A stretch of 12,142 bases of DNA from assembly GCA_001773855.1 (NCBI GenBank), contig MEXZ01000033.1, forward strand, positions 9,716-21,857, written 5' to 3'. Made by a program: the position numbers and the translations under genes. This DNA is from Candidatus Aminicenantes bacterium RBG_13_64_14 (GTDB taxonomy: Bacteria > Acidobacteriota > Aminicenantia > Aminicenantales > Saccharicenantaceae). Below, piece after piece: positions 1 through 9,415 of the stretch. The notes under the pieces are model-generated. The model had not been told where the DNA came from. It did not search any database and was given only the letters and a program-made list of their open reading frames with translations. How positions within the stretch are numbered: the stretch's first letter is position 1; each line of letters begins with the position of its first letter.

Positions 1-346
1 CCGAGAGGGTTTCCTGCAGGATGGCGGGAAGGCCCGTTCCCGAGAGAATGCGGATCCGGCCTTCCTCCCTGACGATCCCCTCGAGGCGGTTGCGGATGAG
101 AAGCCCCCTATAGCCGGCATCGTCGAAAAGGATGTTATTCCCACCGCCGATGACGTAAAAAGGGTATTTTTCCCCGACCGCGAGGGCGACGGCCTTCTCG
201 AGCTCCCCCTCGGTCCGGGCCTCGAAAAAGAAGTCCGCAGGCCCGCCGATGCCGAAGCTGGATAGGGCCGAAAGCGGTACGTTTTCCGAAGGCGAAGTCC
301 CGAGCTTCTCGAGGAACGCTTCCCGGAACTGGGTTTTCCGGTCCAT
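1..346 (-). CDS. murB: UDP-N-acetylmuramate dehydrogenase, N-terminal part (runs off the left edge)
   Basis: Reading from an ATG at 346 on the minus strand gives 115 residues with no stop before the window edge. The product begins MDRKTQFREAFLEKLG. It then shows the FAD-binding (PCMH-type) start of MurB: SSFGIGGPADFF near residues 29-40, a helix continuing to EKAVALA, and YPFYVIGGGNNILFDD around 61-76, which matches the family's GGGSN-L-hydrophobic-D loop with Asn in place of Ser. MurB reduces UDP-GlcNAc-enolpyruvate to UDP-MurNAc with NADPH in cytoplasmic peptidoglycan precursor synthesis. The reductase core and C-terminal catalytic part lie outside the window. There is no Shine-Dalgarno sequence before the ATG, but a perfect TATAAT ends eight bases upstream, so the message may be nearly leaderless. 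The gene is divergent from the TPR gene to its right. Confidence 0.9.
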   Translation of the reverse strand, partial: MDRKTQFREAFLEKLGTSPSENVPLSALSSFGIGGPADFFFEARTEGELEKAVALAVGEKYPFYVIGGGNNILFDDAGYRGLLIRNRLEGIVREEGRIRILSGTGLPAILQETLS

Positions 347-353
347 GTCCGGT

Positions 354-359
354 ATTATA
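354..359 (-). promoter_or_regulatory. -10 element (TATAAT) for murB
   Basis: A perfect TATAAT reads on the minus strand at 359-354. The usual distance places transcription start at about 347, one base before the murB ATG. With a 17-base spacer the -35 hexamer would be TTTGCT (382-377), only three of six matches, so recognition would rest mainly on the -10 element. The assignment comes from sequence match only. Confidence 0.45.
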
Positions 360-405
360 GTGAAACAGGGCAGGGAAGCAAAGCTCCGGCCGCCGGCCTG
401 TATCT

Positions 406-421
406 TGGCATAATAATTGCT
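406..421 (+). promoter_or_regulatory. Candidate sigma-54 (RpoN) -24/-12 promoter for the TPR gene
   Basis: TGGCATAATAATTGCT fits the consensus TGGCACG-N4-TTGCW at all but two specified positions. The invariant GG (407-408) and GC (419-420) are exactly 12 bases apart. The predicted start is near 432, giving a leader of about 72 bases before the ATG at 504. I see no clear inverted repeat upstream for an enhancer-binding activator, and the upstream space is shared with the murB promoter. A chance match is possible. Confidence 0.5.
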
Positions 422-447
422 TAGAGTTAATCCGGAGTGAGCGGATA

Positions 448-476
448 TTGACAAAATCCAGTATGCGGACTATCAT
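448..476 (+). promoter_or_regulatory. Sigma-70-type promoter for the TPR gene
   Basis: A perfect TTGACA at 448-453 is followed by a 17-base spacer and TATCAT (five of six) at 471-476. Start is expected near 483. This gives a leader of about 21 bases that contains the ribosome binding site AGAGAGG at 491-497, six bases before the ATG. This is one of the two best vegetative promoter matches in the window. It lies just downstream of the sigma-54-like element, so the gene could be driven from two starts. Confidence 0.7.
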
Positions 477-503
477 TCCAGAAATTTTCGAGAGAGGTTA
501 GTC

Positions 504-3748
<3,245 letters not shown>

Positions 3749-5206
3749 CTATTTCTTCTTTTTCTTCGAGCCGAAGAGGTTAATCCCGAACGGGCCCCGG
3801 ATCCCCTTCTTTTTAGCGCCCCCCGTCAGCTCTTCGAGAACTTCGAGGGCGGCGGGGTGGTCGGGCTCGGCCTCGAGGGCCTTTTCGAGCTGCTTGATAG
3901 CCTTGGTCTGGAGACCCTCGTCCCTGTAGAGCAGGCCGAGGCCGACGAAGCCTTCGGCGTTCCAGGGCTCGAGCTGGATGGCTTTCAGGAAATCCTGCTC
4001 GGCTTTCTTGACGTAAGCCGGGACCTTCGACTCGGCCATGGCCAGGAGGAGGTAGTAATCGCCCTTGTCTTTCCGGACCCGGACGGCCTCCTCGAGGTAG
4101 GCGATAGCTTCATCTATCCGCCCCTGGCTGTGGAGCGTCTTTCCCTGGCGGAACTTGATCTCGGCCTTGCGGAAGGAGTTCTGGACGTCCTCCTGGATCG
4201 CCGCCGACCCGCTCTTGGCGTCGTAGACCCGCCGGGCCTCCTTGTTGCTCAAGGTCCGGTAGGCGTTGGTGATGGCGTCGAAGACCGCGTCGATCTGGTC
4301 CTTGTGATCGGCCACAAGCTTGCGCTCGAAGCGGTCGGGGTGAAACCGGCGGGCCATCTGGAAATAGGCCTTCTTGACGTCTTCTTCGGCGGCCGTCGGG
4401 GGGATATCGAGGATCTGGTAGAACGTCATCGACGGCAGGGTGTCCCGGAAGGCGAGGACGGCGGCGACCTGCGGCGGGACGTCCCGCCGGAGTTCTCCGC
4501 CGGAGGGTTTGCCCGGGTCGTTCTCGCGGCGGGTTTCCTCGGCCTTGCCCTCGAATTCGACGACGCCGAGGCAATAAAACAGATACAGGCTCTTCCAGAA
4601 TTGGTTCGGCGGAATGGTCAGCGTCTGCAGGATGACTTCAGCCATGTCCGTGCCGTTGACCTTTTCCAGGATGTCTTTTTCGTCCGCGGTGAGAAGGTAA
4701 ACGTAGGTTTTCCGGCCCGGAAAGAGAGTCCTGCGGGCTAGGAACGCCTGCAAACGTTGATCCGCCTGCATCCGCCGAATGCCGTACTCGATGAGGAGGG
4801 GGACGCTGGTCCGGGATTCTTCGACTTCGCCGCCGTACCCCTCGTGCTCCTGGAAGTCCATCTCGGCATCGAAGTAGGGGAAGACGTTGAGGACAGACTC
4901 CCTGATCTGATGGGCCAGGGCCTCGGCCAGGTCGTCCTCGGAAATGACGCCGCGGCTCTTGAGGACCTCCCCGAGGTTCTTGTTGGGCTCGATGTAAGAC
5001 TCCATCTCGGCGTGGGTTTCCTTGGGGATGCGCTCGAGCTTGTAGAGGATCTCGCCCAACCGTTCGTCGGACTGGTTCGTCTTGACCTGGATGATGGCGC
5101 CTTTCTGGAAGAAGAAGTACTTGAGGATATTCCCCCGGCGGTAGACCAGGCGGCCGGTCTTCTTGTTGAAGAAAATTTCCCTCAAGTGGCTGGCGATGTG
5201 ATTCAT
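3749..5206 (-). CDS. PATAN-like (DUF4388) / J-domain / TPR multidomain protein
   Basis: The 485-residue protein has no signal peptide or membrane segment and should be cytoplasmic. The N-terminal 120 residues (GRLVYRRG, YFFFQKGAIIQVKT, LGEVLKSRGVISEDDLAEAL) resemble PATAN/DUF4388 domains, which occur in bacterial signalling and gliding proteins. About 165-220 looks like the small helical domain that often follows. A J domain covers about 259-331 with the invariant HPD at 289-291, so it should stimulate the ATPase of an Hsp70 (DnaK). It lacks the Gly/Phe and zinc regions of true DnaJ. TPR units follow at about 344-461. The protein ends in a basic tail, KKKGIRGPFG then five lysines. It probably recruits Hsp70 to TPR-bound or PATAN-bound partners, which is inference. 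The ATG at 5206 sits 21 bases from a predicted transcription start. Confidence 0.9.
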   Translation of the reverse strand: MNHIASHLREIFFNKKTGRLVYRRGNILKYFFFQKGAIIQVKTNQSDERLGEILYKLERIPKETHAEMESYIEPNKNLGEVLKSRGVISEDDLAEALAHQIRESVLNVFPYFDAEMDFQEHEGYGGEVEESRTSVPLLIEYGIRRMQADQRLQAFLARRTLFPGRKTYVYLLTADEKDILEKVNGTDMAEVILQTLTIPPNQFWKSLYLFYCLGVVEFEGKAEETRRENDPGKPSGGELRRDVPPQVAAVLAFRDTLPSMTFYQILDIPPTAAEEDVKKAYFQMARRFHPDRFERKLVADHKDQIDAVFDAITNAYRTLSNKEARRVYDAKSGSAAIQEDVQNSFRKAEIKFRQGKTLHSQGRIDEAIAYLEEAVRVRKDKGDYYLLLAMAESKVPAYVKKAEQDFLKAIQLEPWNAEGFVGLGLLYRDEGLQTKAIKQLEKALEAEPDHPAALEVLEELTGGAKKKGIRGPFGINLFGSKKKKK

Positions 5207-5233
5207 TCCGGCTCTGGCTCTCTTGAAAGGCTA

Positions 5234-5262
5234 ACTATAATGGAATCCGCGGCTTTTTTCAA
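5234..5262 (-). promoter_or_regulatory. Sigma-70-type promoter for the PATAN–J–TPR gene
   Basis: On the minus strand TTGAAA (5262-5257, five of six) is separated by exactly 17 bases from TATAGT (5239-5234, five of six). The expected start is near 5227, about 21 bases before the ATG at 5206. The leader has only weak Shine-Dalgarno character (AGAGAG, rather far from the ATG). Confidence 0.65.
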
Positions 5263-5310
5263 TCCGCTCCGTATTTGAAAACCGCCCCCGGTTTGTGCTA
5301 CTTATGGCCC

Positions 5311-6165
5311 ATGAAAGTCGCTCTCGCCCAGGTTTCGCCGCGGCTCGGGGACGTCAAGGCCAACGTCGAACTCCACCTGGACGTCCTCGAAAAGGCGCGC
5401 CGCACAAAGGCCGACCTGGTCGTCTTCCCCGAGCTGGGCCTCACGGGCTACACGCTGAAGGACCTCGTCGAGGAGGTCGCCCTCGACCCCCATTCGGACC
5501 CGCTCTTCAGAAAGATCACGGCCCGCACGCGAGGCCTTGCGGCCGTCGTCGGGTTCGTCGAGGAGAGGCCGTCGGAAAAGGGCCTCTTCTACAACTCGGC
5601 CGCTTTCATCGCCGACCGCCGCCTCCTCCATGTCCATCGCAAGATCTACCTTCCGACGAACGGGATGTTCGAAGAGGCCAAGTTCTTCGCCCCGGGCCGC
5701 GATCTCCGGACGTTCGAGACGCCCTTCGGGCGCGTCGGTCTGCTCATCTGCCGCGACTTCCTCCACTACGGGGCGAGCTACGTCCTCTATTCCTCCGGGG
5801 CCGACATGATCATCTGCATCTCCGCGGCGCCGGGCCGGGGGGTCGGGGGCGGCGACGCTTTCGAAACCAGCCGGATGTGGGAGCTCATGGGCGAGACCAT
5901 GTCCTATTTTTCGACCGCTTTCGTCCTCTACGCGAACCGCGTCGGCATCGAAGACGGCGTGACCTTCGCCGGCGGCTCCTTCATCTTCGCCCCCGGCGGC
6001 CGGCTCGTCGGCCGGGCCGCCTACCTCGACCCGGAGCTTCTCGTCCGCCGGATCGACCTCGCCGCCGTCCGGGAGGCCCGGAAAAAATGGCTTTTCAAAA
6101 GGGACGAGAAGCCCGAGGTCATCCTGAGATCCCTCGAAAGGGCCGCCCGTGCCGCCGAAGATTAA
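5311..6165 (+). CDS. Nitrilase-family glutaminase, probable amidotransferase partner of NadE
   Basis: From ATG 5311 the product is 284 residues with the complete carbon-nitrogen hydrolase triad: Glu41 in FPELGLTGY, Lys111 in HRKIYLP, and Cys147 in GLLICRDFLHYGA. This resembles the glutaminase domain of glutamine-dependent NAD+ synthetases. The next gene, overlapping by 17 bases, is the synthetase domain, so this protein most likely hydrolyses glutamine and supplies ammonia to NadE. A TTG at 5275 would add 12 residues. I prefer the ATG because MKVALAQVSPRLGD is the normal family start. No clear Shine-Dalgarno precedes either start. A TTGAAA at 5275-5280 with a poor -10 near 5299 could give a very short leader. 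A generic amidohydrolase remains possible. Confidence 0.88.
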   Translation: MKVALAQVSPRLGDVKANVELHLDVLEKARRTKADLVVFPELGLTGYTLKDLVEEVALDPHSDPLFRKITARTRGLAAVVGFVEERPSEKGLFYNSAAFIADRRLLHVHRKIYLPTNGMFEEAKFFAPGRDLRTFETPFGRVGLLICRDFLHYGASYVLYSSGADMIICISAAPGRGVGGGDAFETSRMWELMGETMSYFSTAFVLYANRVGIEDGVTFAGGSFIFAPGGRLVGRAAYLDPELLVRRIDLAAVREARKKWLFKRDEKPEVILRSLERAARAAED

Positions 6166-7075
6166 CGCTCCGTTCGTCGAAAAGGTCCTCGTCCGCTTCA
6201 TCCGGGAGGAACTCGGCAAGTGCGGCTGCAAGAAGGGCATCCTCGGACTTTCCGGCGGACTCGATTCGGCCGTCTGCACCGTCCTCGCCACCCGGGCCCT
6301 GGGGCCGCGGAACGTCCTCGGCCTGATCATGCCCTACGGAAAAGCATTCCCGGAGGATGTCCGCGACGCCGAGAACCTGGCCCGGCGCCTGGGCATCCGG
6401 CACGAAACGATCGACATCGCCCCACAGGTCGACGCCTACTTCACCGCCCATCCGACGGGAAGCCGCGTCCAGCGGGGGAACAAGATGGCCCGCGAGCGGA
6501 TGTCCATCCTCTACGATTTCTCGGCCCGGGAGGGAGGCTTCATCCTGGGGACGAGCAACAAGACCGAGCTCCTCATCGGCTACGGCACGATCCACGGCGA
6601 CATGGCCTGCGCCATCAACCCCATGGGCGACCTTTACAAAACGCAGGTCCGCGAGCTCGCCGCGCACCTCCGCGTGCCGGCCGCGATCCGCAGGAAATCC
6701 CCGACGGCTGGACTCTGGCCCGGCCAAACCGACGAGGCGGAGATCGGGCTCGCCTACGAAGAGCTCGACGACATCCTCTGCGGCCTCGTGGAGGAGCGGA
6801 AGCGCCGCAAGGAGATCATCGAAGCGGGGCACAGGCCGGCCGCGGTCGACCGGGTCGTCCGGATGATCCGGAATTCCGAGTTCAAGCGCAAGCTCCCGCC
6901 AATCGCCAAGCTCTCGCTCCGCTCCGTCGGTCATGACTTTCTCTATCCTTACAGCGGCCGGGGCCCCGGGGTAACCCCGGGGTCCGCTTCCGCAGTACTC
7001 GTCCGTAAACATAAAACAAGGGCGAGTGGCGAGCCGAAGGCTCGTCCCTTGACGACTGGGGAAAATAAGCCGTGA
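6149..7075 (+). CDS. nadE: NAD+ synthetase (synthetase subunit) with an unusual C-terminal tail
   Basis: The product is 308 residues. The PP-loop SGGLDS is at 35-40 and binds ATP pyrophosphate. GTSNKTELLIGYGT (134-147) and PTAGLWPGQTDE (185-196) are diagnostic of NadE, and LPPIAKLSLRSVGHDF (249-264) resembles the normal end of the family. It adenylates and amidates nicotinate adenine dinucleotide to NAD+. There is no glutaminase domain within it; that activity appears to come from the overlapping upstream nitrilase gene. The GTG start at 6149 has AAAGGG six bases upstream and overlaps the previous gene by 17 bases. The last 40 or so residues (from about 268) have no obvious family counterpart. 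They are translated from two palindromes and a locally AT-rich stretch, unlike the rest of the gene. The stop overlaps the rsmI start in GTGA. Confidence 0.95.
   Translation: MPPKINAPFVEKVLVRFIREELGKCGCKKGILGLSGGLDSAVCTVLATRALGPRNVLGLIMPYGKAFPEDVRDAENLARRLGIRHETIDIAPQVDAYFTAHPTGSRVQRGNKMARERMSILYDFSAREGGFILGTSNKTELLIGYGTIHGDMACAINPMGDLYKTQVRELAAHLRVPAAIRRKSPTAGLWPGQTDEAEIGLAYEELDDILCGLVEERKRRKEIIEAGHRPAAVDRVVRMIRNSEFKRKLPPIAKLSLRSVGHDFLYPYSGRGPGVTPGSASAVLVRKHKTRASGEPKARPLTTGENKP
6961..6985. repeat. GC palindrome inside the 3' end of nadE
   Basis: Bases 6961-6971 pair with 6975-6985 to form an 11-base-pair stem (one G-U) around a TAA loop. Its core is two copies of the self-complementary octamer CCCCGGGG at 6964-6971 and 6975-6982. 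No T tract follows, so it is not a standard terminator. It begins where similarity to NadE ends, which suggests an inserted element or a stabilising 3' mRNA hairpin. Confidence 0.75.
7017..7051. repeat. Nested palindrome (REP-like) at the nadE/rsmI junction
   Basis: The outer arms CAAGGG (7017-7022) and CCCTTG (7046-7051) enclose the perfect inner hairpin CGAGCC-GAA-GGCTCG (7030-7044). An alternative pairing uses CGAG at 7023-7026. The flank at 7005-7016 is AT-rich, unlike the neighbouring coding DNA. The imperfect nested form resembles short dispersed extragenic palindromes. I see only one copy in this window, so dispersal cannot be shown here. Confidence 0.6.
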
Positions 7076-7770
7076 CCGGCGAGCCGCGCGCGGACCGGCC
7101 GCCGGGCCGGCTCTATATCGTCGGGACGCCTATCGGCAACCTCGAAGACATCACGCTCCGGGCCCTTCGCATCCTCGGGGAGGTCGAGGCCATCGCTTGC
7201 GAGGACACCCGCCAGACCCTCAAGATCCTGACCAGGTTCGGGCTGAAGAAGCCGCTCATCAGCTATTTCCAGCCGAGGGAGGGACGGCGGATCCCGGAGA
7301 TCATCAGGCTGCTCAAAGCGGGACGCGACGTGGCCCTCGTTTCCGACGCCGGGACGCCGGGCATCTCGGACCCCGGATTCCCGCTCATCCGCGAAGCCCT
7401 CAAGGAAGCGATCCCCGTCGTCCCCATTCCCGGTCCATCGGCCGTGACGACGGCCCTTTCGGCCGCGGGCCTGCCGACCCACCGCTTCCTCTTCGTCGGT
7501 TTCCCGCCGCCCAAGAAGACGGGCCTGCGGAAGTTCCTCGATGCCCTCCGGGACGAAAAGGCCACGCTCGTTTTCTTCCTGCCGACGAGGAGGATCCCGG
7601 AATTCCTGGAGACCGTCCGCGAGCTCCTCGGGGACAGGCGGGTGGTCATCGCCAGGGAGCTGACCAAAGTTCACGAAGAGTTCATCCGGGGAAAGGCCGG
7701 CGAATTGGCCGGGAACCTGGGCCATAGAATTCTCAAGGGCGAAGCCACAGTCCTCGTAGAAGGCTGCTGA
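7072..7770 (+). CDS. rsmI: 16S rRNA (cytidine-1402-2'-O)-methyltransferase, short form
   Basis: The product has 232 residues and the tetrapyrrole-methylase fold. Family signatures are present: LYIVGTPIGNLEDITLR (14-30), CEDTRQTLKIL (43-53), SDAGTPGISDPG (91-102, S-adenosylmethionine site) and IPGPSAVTTALSAAGLP (119-135). RsmI 2'-O-methylates C1402 in the decoding centre, together with RsmH. The protein ends at LKGEATVLVEGC, just after the catalytic fold. Typical RsmI proteins such as E. coli's (about 286 residues) continue with a small C-terminal helical domain, which is missing here. The GTG start overlaps the nadE stop in GTGA, indicating translational coupling. No Shine-Dalgarno is obvious; the palindrome upstream ends about 20 bases before the start. 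Confidence 0.94.
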   Translation: MTGEPRADRPPGRLYIVGTPIGNLEDITLRALRILGEVEAIACEDTRQTLKILTRFGLKKPLISYFQPREGRRIPEIIRLLKAGRDVALVSDAGTPGISDPGFPLIREALKEAIPVVPIPGPSAVTTALSAAGLPTHRFLFVGFPPPKKTGLRKFLDALRDEKATLVFFLPTRRIPEFLETVRELLGDRRVVIARELTKVHEEFIRGKAGELAGNLGHRILKGEATVLVEGC

Positions 7771-7795
7771 ATCATTGAAAGATCGGAGGTGACAA

Positions 7796-8272
7796 ATGGC
7801 CATCATCAAATGGGATCCGTACAGGGATATCGTCACCCTCCGGGACAGGATGAACAGGCTTTTCGAGGACATGTCCGGCCCCGGGTCCGAGGAAAAGGAC
7901 ATCATGGCCGGCGCGTGGGCCCCGTCCGTGGACATCTATGAGAACGAGAACGAGGTCGTCCTGGCCGCCGAGATCCCCGGCGTCGACGAAAAGGACGTCG
8001 AGATCAAAGTCGAAGACAACAACCTGATCCTTCGCGGCGAACGGAAATTCGAGAAGGAGACCAAAGAGGAGAACTACCACCGCATCGAGCGATCTTACGG
8101 CTCGTTCTTCCGCTCGTTCTCCCTGCCGAGCTACATCGACCAGGACCGCATCGAGGCCGAACACGAGAACGGCGTCCTCAAGATCCGGATGCCCAAACGG
8201 GCCGAGCTCAAGCCCCGCAAGGTCAAGATCTTGAAGCCCGTCCAGGCCCGGCCCGAAAAGCCGAAGAAGTAA
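7796..8272 (+). CDS. hsp20: Small heat-shock protein, Hsp20/alpha-crystallin family
   Basis: The 158-residue protein has a short N-terminal arm (WDPYRDIVTLRDRMNRLFED, typical of bacterial sHSPs). An alpha-crystallin domain spans about 42-148: APSVDIYENENEVVLAAEIPG, then the loop with ERSYGSFFRSFSLP, then the signature ENGVLKIRMPK. It ends in a Lys/Pro-rich tail, with KVKIL in the position of the IxI oligomer-contact motif. Such proteins are ATP-independent holdases that form large oligomers and keep unfolding proteins soluble. The start is well supported by GGAGGT at 7785-7790, five bases upstream. It follows rsmI by 25 bases, so cotranscription is possible. I found no CIRCE operator in the gap, so heat control, if any, is not visible. 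Confidence 0.96.
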   Translation: MAIIKWDPYRDIVTLRDRMNRLFEDMSGPGSEEKDIMAGAWAPSVDIYENENEVVLAAEIPGVDEKDVEIKVEDNNLILRGERKFEKETKEENYHRIERSYGSFFRSFSLPSYIDQDRIEAEHENGVLKIRMPKRAELKPRKVKILKPVQARPEKPKK

Positions 8273-8291
8273 AATCGGGAGAAGGACCTTA

Positions 8292-9035
8292 TTATGCTTG
8301 GGCCAGCGTGATGGCGCGAACTTCGCGCGCGCCGGCTTCGACGAGGACCCGGGCGCACTCGCGGAGGGTCGCCCCGGTCGTGGTGACATCGTCTACGAGG
8401 ATGAGCGTTTTCCCCCGGACCTTCTGCCGGCGTCTCACGGCATAGGCCTTCTTGACGTTCGCCTCGCGTTCGGCCGCGTGGAGACCGGCCTGCGGCGGGA
8501 CGTTCTTCGCCTTGACCAGGCATCCCTCGAGGACCGTCATCCCCCGGAGCCGGCCCAGGTTGCGGGCGAGGAGGCGGGATTGGTTGAAGCCTCTTTCCCG
8601 TTTCCTCGCGGGGTGGAGCGGAACGGGCATGAGGAAGTCCGCCCCCGCCCACAGTTTCGGATCGGAGGCCAGGCACCGTTCGGCGAATCCGGCCAGGGGC
8701 CGGCAGAGGGGCGCATACTTCCGGTACTTGAAGAGCAGGATGATGTCCTTGAGTGTCCCGCCGTAAGCCCCGCAAGAGCGGTGGATGGAGAAAGCCGGCG
8801 CCCGCTCCAGGCACCTCGAACAGAGGTGGTCCTCCCCCTCCCCTTCATGGAACCGTCCGCAATGCGGGCACGACGGCCCGCCGCGGGGAGAGAGTTTGGC
8901 CAGGCAGACGCGGCAGACGACCCTCTCGCCGGGCTCGTCGAGGGGTTCCGCGCAGAGCCGGCAGAAGGAAGGGTAGACGAGGAGCTCGACGAGTTTGGCC
9001 AGGGACGCCGCCCGGGCCCGAAGAGGGCCGGTCAC
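8292..9035 (-). CDS. comF: ComF family phosphoribosyltransferase-like protein
   Basis: From GTG 9035 the product is 247 residues. An N-terminal zinc region has four CxxC pairs (about Cys25/28, 41/44, 56/59, 72/75). A type I phosphoribosyltransferase domain follows, with LKDIILLFKYRKYAPL, PVPLHPARKRERGFNQS and the PRPP loop LILVDDVTTTGATL at about 211-224. ComF proteins take part in DNA uptake in naturally competent bacteria, but the family is widespread and its reaction is not settled. An ATG at 9092 would add 19 residues and a 61-base overlap with the upstream gene. The GTG is preferred because it overlaps the DksA-type gene's stop in GTGA, a classic coupled junction. It is the last gene of the minus-strand series and converges on hsp20 with only 19 bases between stops. 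Confidence 0.9.
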   Translation of the reverse strand: MTGPLRARAASLAKLVELLVYPSFCRLCAEPLDEPGERVVCRVCLAKLSPRGGPSCPHCGRFHEGEGEDHLCSRCLERAPAFSIHRSCGAYGGTLKDIILLFKYRKYAPLCRPLAGFAERCLASDPKLWAGADFLMPVPLHPARKRERGFNQSRLLARNLGRLRGMTVLEGCLVKAKNVPPQAGLHAAEREANVKKAYAVRRRQKVRGKTLILVDDVTTTGATLRECARVLVEAGAREVRAITLAQA

Positions 9036-9403
9036 TGGGCTTTCAGTTCTTCCTCGGCCTTCTCCTGGCAGTCGATGCAGAAGGGCGTCCAAGGGATGGC
9101 TTCGAGCCGCTTCCCGCCGACTTCCTTGTGGCAGAGCTGGCAGACGCCGAATTCGCCGTGCTCGAGCCGCTTGAGGGCCTCGTCGATGAGCAGGAGCTGC
9201 CGCCGCTCGGTGTCCGTTAGGCTCAGGAGGAATTCCTTCGTGTAGGAGGTTTCCGCCTTGTCGACGAGGTCCTGGGCGACGTTGGACTCCATCTCCTTGC
9301 TCTCGGCGATGGTCTCGCTAAGCTTCCTGATGATGCTCTCTTTTTTCGAGGCGAGCATCTTTCGGAATTCGTCTTTTTCCTTCTTGTTCATTTTCTTACC
9401 CAT
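9032..9403 (-). CDS. dksA: DksA/TraR-type zinc-finger transcription regulator
   Basis: The product has 123 residues. A long N-terminal helix pair carries DLVDKA at 45-50, matching the acidic DxxDxA tip of the DksA coiled coil that enters the RNA polymerase secondary channel. A C4 zinc finger follows, with Cys88, 91 (CQLC) and Cys109, 112 (CIDC), in the context GEFGVCQLCHKEVGGKRLEAIPWTPFCIDC. DksA acts with ppGpp to adjust rRNA and amino-acid promoters. Keeping both acidic residues argues for genuine DksA-like function over a degenerate TraR homologue. It is shorter than the E. coli protein (151 residues), mainly at the N terminus. The start ATG 9403 has GAGAGGG seven bases upstream; Met5 is a weaker alternative. 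It lies 12 bases after rlmH and overlaps comF. Confidence 0.92.
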   Translation of the reverse strand: MGKKMNKKEKDEFRKMLASKKESIIRKLSETIAESKEMESNVAQDLVDKAETSYTKEFLLSLTDTERRQLLLIDEALKRLEHGEFGVCQLCHKEVGGKRLEAIPWTPFCIDCQEKAEEELKAQ

Positions 9404-9415
9404 GGGAAAACCCTC

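Noticed and set aside
135..476. Minus-strand ORF overlapping the start of murB
   Set aside because: Different frame from the conserved MurB N terminus and no recognisable protein features.
3857..4741. Plus-strand ORF (294 codons) opposite the J-domain gene
   Set aside because: Antisense shadow of a gene with clear J and TPR motifs; no domain, signal or ribosome binding site.
5295..6326. Plus-strand ORF (343 codons) overlapping the nitrilase and nadE genes
   Set aside because: Arg/Pro/Gly-rich frame-shifted reading of the real genes; no motif.
7771..7795. CIRCE or other heat-shock operator before hsp20
   Set aside because: The 25-base gap contains only the ribosome binding site and no inverted repeat of the CIRCE type.
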